From contig NC_088335.1 in NCBI RefSeq assembly GCF_036884655.1, forward strand, positions 42,578,501-42,642,500: 64,000 bases of DNA, read 5' to 3'. This document shows, piece by piece, positions 59,921-64,000 of this stretch. The DNA comes from Musa acuminata AAA Group. Lineage: Eukaryota; Streptophyta; Magnoliopsida; Zingiberales; Musaceae. The stretch's first letter is position 1. Every line of letters begins with the position of its first letter. Made by a program: the position numbers and the translations under genes. The notes beneath the pieces were generated by a model. The model was not told where the DNA came from, searched no databases, and worked only from the letters and a program-made list of their open reading frames with translations.

Positions 59921-62612
59921 GTTATATCAATCAATATTGGAAGTACTGGGCATCTCATTTTCTTGATTTCTTCATCACATTTATGTTTAGCTTTGGTAAT
60001 GTAGCACCCTGCAAAGCTCTCCTGGTTTTTATCTGCTGAAGCAAATGTGCTTCCTGATTTCTTTTGAATAGGAAGTCTGTGTGCCATTTGATTTTAGTAA
60101 GAATCTTATTATTCTTTGCCAATATAACAATTTAAGTGTTAAAGCCCTTAAAGATCTCTTGTTTAGAGATAATGCTTGCTCTGTTTTGCAGCTTGATCCC
60201 ATTTTTTCCTTTTGCTTTTCTGTATGGTAGGTCTTGTTGTTACCACCCACTCATGGTCTAATATCTTGCAATTTTGAGATGCAGAATCAGATGGATGCTT
60301 TAGTTCCTCCACAAAGATTAACAGGACTCATCAAGACTGGTTGCAGTATTATAGTTTTAGTAGTTAGATTAAACTAGTACTGATTGTTGGTTCTTGTGAG
60401 ATCTTGACAAGCAAATCAGTGATAGTGGTCATTATCTTTTCTCCTTCATGTAAGATCAAAACTTGCATGCTTGTGGATTTATTTTGAGAAACTTTGTCAC
60501 TCCCGAAAAAGAAGTTTTGGGGCCAAGTATACATCAAACACAAGATTAACTTGGCATTTTGCAGGAGATTTAGATAGTCCCATGTTATCACTTACAATTT
60601 GAATGTCTGTATGCAACTCATTTTGGATGAAGGAGACATCAATGGCCTTTTTGCGTGTGAAGCCAACACCAAACCTCTTCTGCATGGTTGCATCCTACCC
60701 ATTATGTTGCCATCCCTCTCTGCAAGTGGAAGAACAGCCAATGCCATTCACCTACTGGTCACTCTCTGCTCCTCCCTGATGACACCAGTGGATAAGTTGG
60801 AAGAGATAACAAGAGATATCTTTTTGAGTTGCAGACAAAGGAGAGAGAACAAACAGGAGGGCAAGATTAGGCAACAACATTGCACATATGAACAAACATG
60901 CCAGCTTCAAAAACATGTACTATATCTCAGTGCCAACAAAACATGGTTCATTTGACTGTTTGAGACACCACACATGATTCTTATTGCCCACCTCTTTGTT
61001 TTCTTCCATCCACACTTGCCAGAGAATAGAGACAAGTGCAGTTCAGTGTGGAGGCAGGACACAGGGTGGTGGTGGTGCCTCATCTGTCTTGAATGATGCC
61101 TTACCACCACAACTTGCACATTTTCCTCCCATTCATATTTACTTCGTTGAGATACCAATCTGCTACTGGAATTCTTATGACTTGATATCTCTCTGATTCT
61201 ACTTCCTGAATTATGTCTTAAGAGGGAAACTCTTTGGAAAGAATTGATTGGAATGCACTCTATATGATCAACATAGGAGAATATTTTGCCATAAGTTGTG
61301 CCTTTCTAGCAATACATTGAGTAATATTGGACCACAAGTTAGTAATAATATTAGAAGTGGGACTCATTAATTTTCTTGAGCCTATATTACTCACCTAAAA
61401 TGCCTAATCCATCTAGTTTTTATAAATCAATTCAAATTTTCTCTCACTTGATACTAGACTTACATATTATTGGATCATTTTCTTAAATTTTCAAAGATGA
61501 TGTAGTTTCTCACAAACCTGATCATAGAGAACCACCATATGCAAAAATTTTCATGGGTGATTTAGTTCGCTAAATAGAATGTCTTATTTTTCTTAAGGAT
61601 GTGCCAGAAGATTCCTGGAAGAATGCATGAAACACAAGGGTCATAGTGCTTCAATAATTATCATTAGTGGAAGTTCTATAAAAAGAAAATATAAAGATCT
61701 TATCTACTTTATGACTTTTTTTTGTTTACAAAGAGTAAATGACGAACGTAAAATTCGAGCTCAGAACCTTACGATATACTATCAAAGTTTTTATCAACTA
61801 AACTAGATAGCACCTTCTTCTACTTTATAAGTTGTGTGATGGGGAAATCCATTGCACTATACACATCAAATGATCCATCTTCTATTTACAATTCCATCAT
61901 GTTGAATTGTCATACCGCGTGATTTATATTTCTACCTTGTCATTTAGAGTTCTTGGGGTGTCATGTCAGTGTCAGTGTCATGACGGAAGCTAAATATAAT
62001 TTTCTTTTATGAAAGTTCATGTGCCAAACAAATGGTGAATTCAACTGTGTTTTTCTGATCTATTTTGCCATGACAAAAGTCTCAGTTGCGTCATCAAATA
62101 GACCCAACTTATAATTTAATTCTCACATGAATTTAGAATGCTTGTTTTGATTCCACGGAAACCTTAACAGCATGCACAACACAGATAGATCCATGCAGAT
62201 ACAATGGCAGAACAAACGTGGATCAGTCCTCCTTTGTCCCATCCGATTCCATACAAGCATTCTAAATTGCATGATTAATCAACAAAAATATTCCTTACAA
62301 AATAATTATTATATCGATCCACAGAACATTATATCACATATTTCGAATCATAATAAATGCGTTAATTCAGTGGCGTTCTTATTATACACAGCAACAGTCT
62401 CCAACGTGCAACACTTGGTTACGTAAATGGTCGTCTTCCCGTCGGTCTTTAGCTTGGCGCTGACCACATGGATGTTTGGTGAACGTATGAACTCGACATG
62501 CTTTCTTCGTTCAGTTCAAAGAATGGAGCAGTGCAGGGTAACGGAATCTAACCCCGAATTCAACTGGTCACTATAGATCACATGGGAGATTCCATCGAGC
62601 TTTCCAGCGTCC

Positions 62613-62620
62613 ATAAATAG
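62613..62620 (+). promoter_or_regulatory. Candidate TATA box of the SLAH gene
   Basis: ATAAATAG about 80 bases before the start codon. Confidence 0.5.
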
Positions 62621-62693
62621 CCATCCACCGCCTCCTCCTTCCTCCCAAATGGTATGAAGTAGGAGACGAGCTTCTATCTGTCGGTAGCTTTCG

Positions 62694-64000
62694 ATGGAGA
62701 ACAAGGAGCAACAGCTCTCCATCTCCATTCCTGTCATCTCCGCTAGGACTAGCGGAGATGTCGATCTAGATCCTTGTAGCCTTTCTCCCAAGGTGTCGAT
62801 TCTCACTGGATTCCATGCCGGGTACTTCCGCATTAGCCTGTCGCTGTGCGGCCAGGCTCTGCTGTGGAAGACCCTGAGCGAGCCGGGCACCGACGCCCGT
62901 GCGCTTCGGCACGTCGTCAGGATGCTCCCCTCCGCCGCCTTCGTCCTCCTCTGGTCCGTAGCGCTCGCCTCGCTCGTCCTGCTCTGCGCCCTCTACGCCT
63001 GCCGTTGCCTCTTCAAGTTCCGGCACGTGCAGGCCGAGTTCTTGCACCACGTGGGCGTGAACTACCTCTTCGCGCCTTGGATCTCGTGGCTGCTCCTCCT
63101 GCAGTCCGCTTTCTTCCTCCGACCCGGCAGCAGCGCGGCCTACGACGCGCTTTGGTGGGTGTTCTCGGTGCCCATTGTGGTGCTGGACCTCAAGATATAC
63201 GGCCAGTGGTTCACCAAAGGGAAGCGGTTCCTCTCGGCGGTGGCCAACCCCACGAGCCAGATGACGGTGATCGCGAACCTGGTCGGGGCGAGGGCGGCCG
63301 CGAAGATGGGCCGGGAGGAGGTGGCGACGTGCATGTTCGCGGTCGGGATAGCGCACTACCTCGTGCTATTCGTAACGCTGTACCAGAGGTTTGAAGGGAG
63401 CAACAGCCTGCCGGCGATGCTCCGCCCGGTCTTCTTCCTATTCATCGCCGCGTCTAGCACGGCCAGCTTGGCTTGGAGTTCCATATCCGGCTCGTTCGAT
63501 ACTGCATCGAAGATGCTGTTCTATCTCTCGCTCTTCCTCCTCGCCTCCCTGGTAACGACACACATGAATCCTTTTCTTCCCTTCCCTTTCTTCTATCTCT
63601 CCGTTATCTTTCTTCAGATAATTAAGCATTCGAATGATTGATTGATATCCTTTGCATGAATAGAAACCCTATCACTGTCTTATGTTCTCTCTAATCAATG
63701 ACGCTAAACAACACAGGATCGAAAGTTGCAATTTGACTCATCTGCTTGGCTTAACTACTGGTGGGTAGGACAGTAGAAACAAACGAAAAAGAATGGGGAA
63801 TAATCATCATGCCCATGCTCTCCATCTCAGAGCAAACTCAAATCTAAAGTGAAAGCCAGCTGAACATACGATCTAACCAAAGAAAAGGAACATAGTAGCA
63901 CAAACTGAGCATCCTCTGCATACGTCTTGTCTGATTGTTTTGAAGTGGATGTTTCGACAGGTCTCGAGGCCGGCGTTGTTCAGGCGATCGATGAGGCGGT
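62694..64000 (+). CDS. SLAH1: S-type (slow) anion channel, SLAH1/4-like, 3' partial
   Basis: Exon 1 (62694-63551, 286 codons) ends at CTG|GTAACG. Exon 2 begins at 63961 after GTTTCGACAG with VSRPALFRRSMRR and runs out of the window. The short N-terminus before HAGYFRISLSLCGQALLWKT places it with SLAH1/SLAH4 rather than SLAC1/SLAH2/SLAH3, which have long cytosolic N-termini. The fold is TehA-like with about ten membrane helices, several visible here. Signature blocks are AVANPTSQMTVIANLVGARA and GIAHYLVLFVTLYQRF; F226 in the latter probably corresponds to the pore-gating Phe of SLAC1. SLAH channels move Cl- or nitrate across the plasma membrane, and SLAH1 works with SLAH3 in root Cl- loading in Arabidopsis (established; its application here is inferred). 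The first exon is strongly GC-rich. Confidence 0.92.
63552..63960 (+). other. SLAH intron 1
   Basis: 409-base phase-0 intron, GTAACG..TTTCGACAG. Reading straight through gives a false stop at 63641. Confidence 0.85.

Larger units (their letters stand above)
57793..62693. other. Intergenic region, no firm gene
   Basis: AT-rich, with many short ORFs. The longest (60599-60955, + strand, 118 codons) has no recognised domain. A (GT)n run is at 59893-59920. The last 200 bases are the SLAH promoter and 5' UTR. Confidence 0.5.

Noticed and set aside
60599..60955. 118-codon plus-strand ORF
   Set aside because: No domain, ordinary intergenic composition and no splice partners seen.
62766..63356. Long antisense and frame-shifted ORFs in SLAH exon 1
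   Set aside because: Shadows of the channel frame caused by high GC at third positions.
1..64000. CRISPR arrays, operons, bacterial-type features, tRNA or rRNA genes
   Set aside because: The window is plant nuclear DNA; I found no regularly spaced repeats of CRISPR type and no tRNA or rRNA signature by eye.

Overview
The window is nuclear DNA from a flowering plant. Its genes have spliced introns with GT..AG borders, its promoters and UTRs are AT- or CT-rich, and its gene families are plant-specific (two-pore K+ channel, SLAH anion channel, MAPKKK17/18-type kinases, DAYSLEEPER-like hAT protein). Very GC-rich 5' coding ends in the kinase, channel and PMD-like genes suggest a monocot. A banana-family plant is a guess I cannot confirm from the sequence alone.

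Layout. 0.9-2.1 kb: intronless MAPKKK-like kinase (+). 6.6-11.8 kb: two-exon tandem-pore K+ channel (TPK, +) whose 3.8 kb intron holds a degenerate TRIM-like element. 13.9-14.3 kb: PIF/Harbinger-like MITE with TAA target-site duplications. 15.6-16.4 kb: tail-anchored coiled-coil protein resembling plant PMD1/2 (-), divergent from a seven-exon PDCD5 gene (+, 17.2-20.7 kb). 22.0-24.1 kb: hAT-transposase-derived BED zinc-finger gene (+). 25.7-26.1 kb: a second MITE-like element. 27.3-36.6 kb: a nested retrotransposon cluster. A decayed minus-strand Ty3/gypsy element carries one complete non-coding LTR element (LARD-like, 447 bp LTRs) and one truncated copy of the same family. 41.7-48.5 kb: a decayed plus-strand chromovirus with both LTRs, tRNA-iMet primer site and chromodomain. 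51.1-51.4 kb: possible small membrane-protein ORF (-). 52.8-54.1 kb: second MAPKKK-like kinase (-). 56.9-57.8 kb: three-exon gene for an acidic protein of unknown function (+). 62.7 kb to the window end: SLAH1/4-type slow anion channel (+, 3' end outside the window).

The genes are independent transcription units with no operon logic. Three of them (two MAPKKK17/18-like kinases and an SLAH channel) belong to families linked to abscisic-acid or guard-cell physiology, but their proximity need not be functional. The most interesting observations are: (1) the LARD and the chromovirus share LTR ends, polypurine tract and primer-site type, which suggests an autonomous/non-autonomous pair; (2) a chimeric in-frame ORF and a 16-bp palindrome lie at the junction of the truncated LARD and the gypsy pol fragment; (3) a probably domesticated hAT gene keeps both catalytic Asp motifs but has lost the SESAFS-type Glu motif. 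I did not find a clearly new biological system. Exon borders were placed by hand from splice consensus, reading frame and family knowledge.
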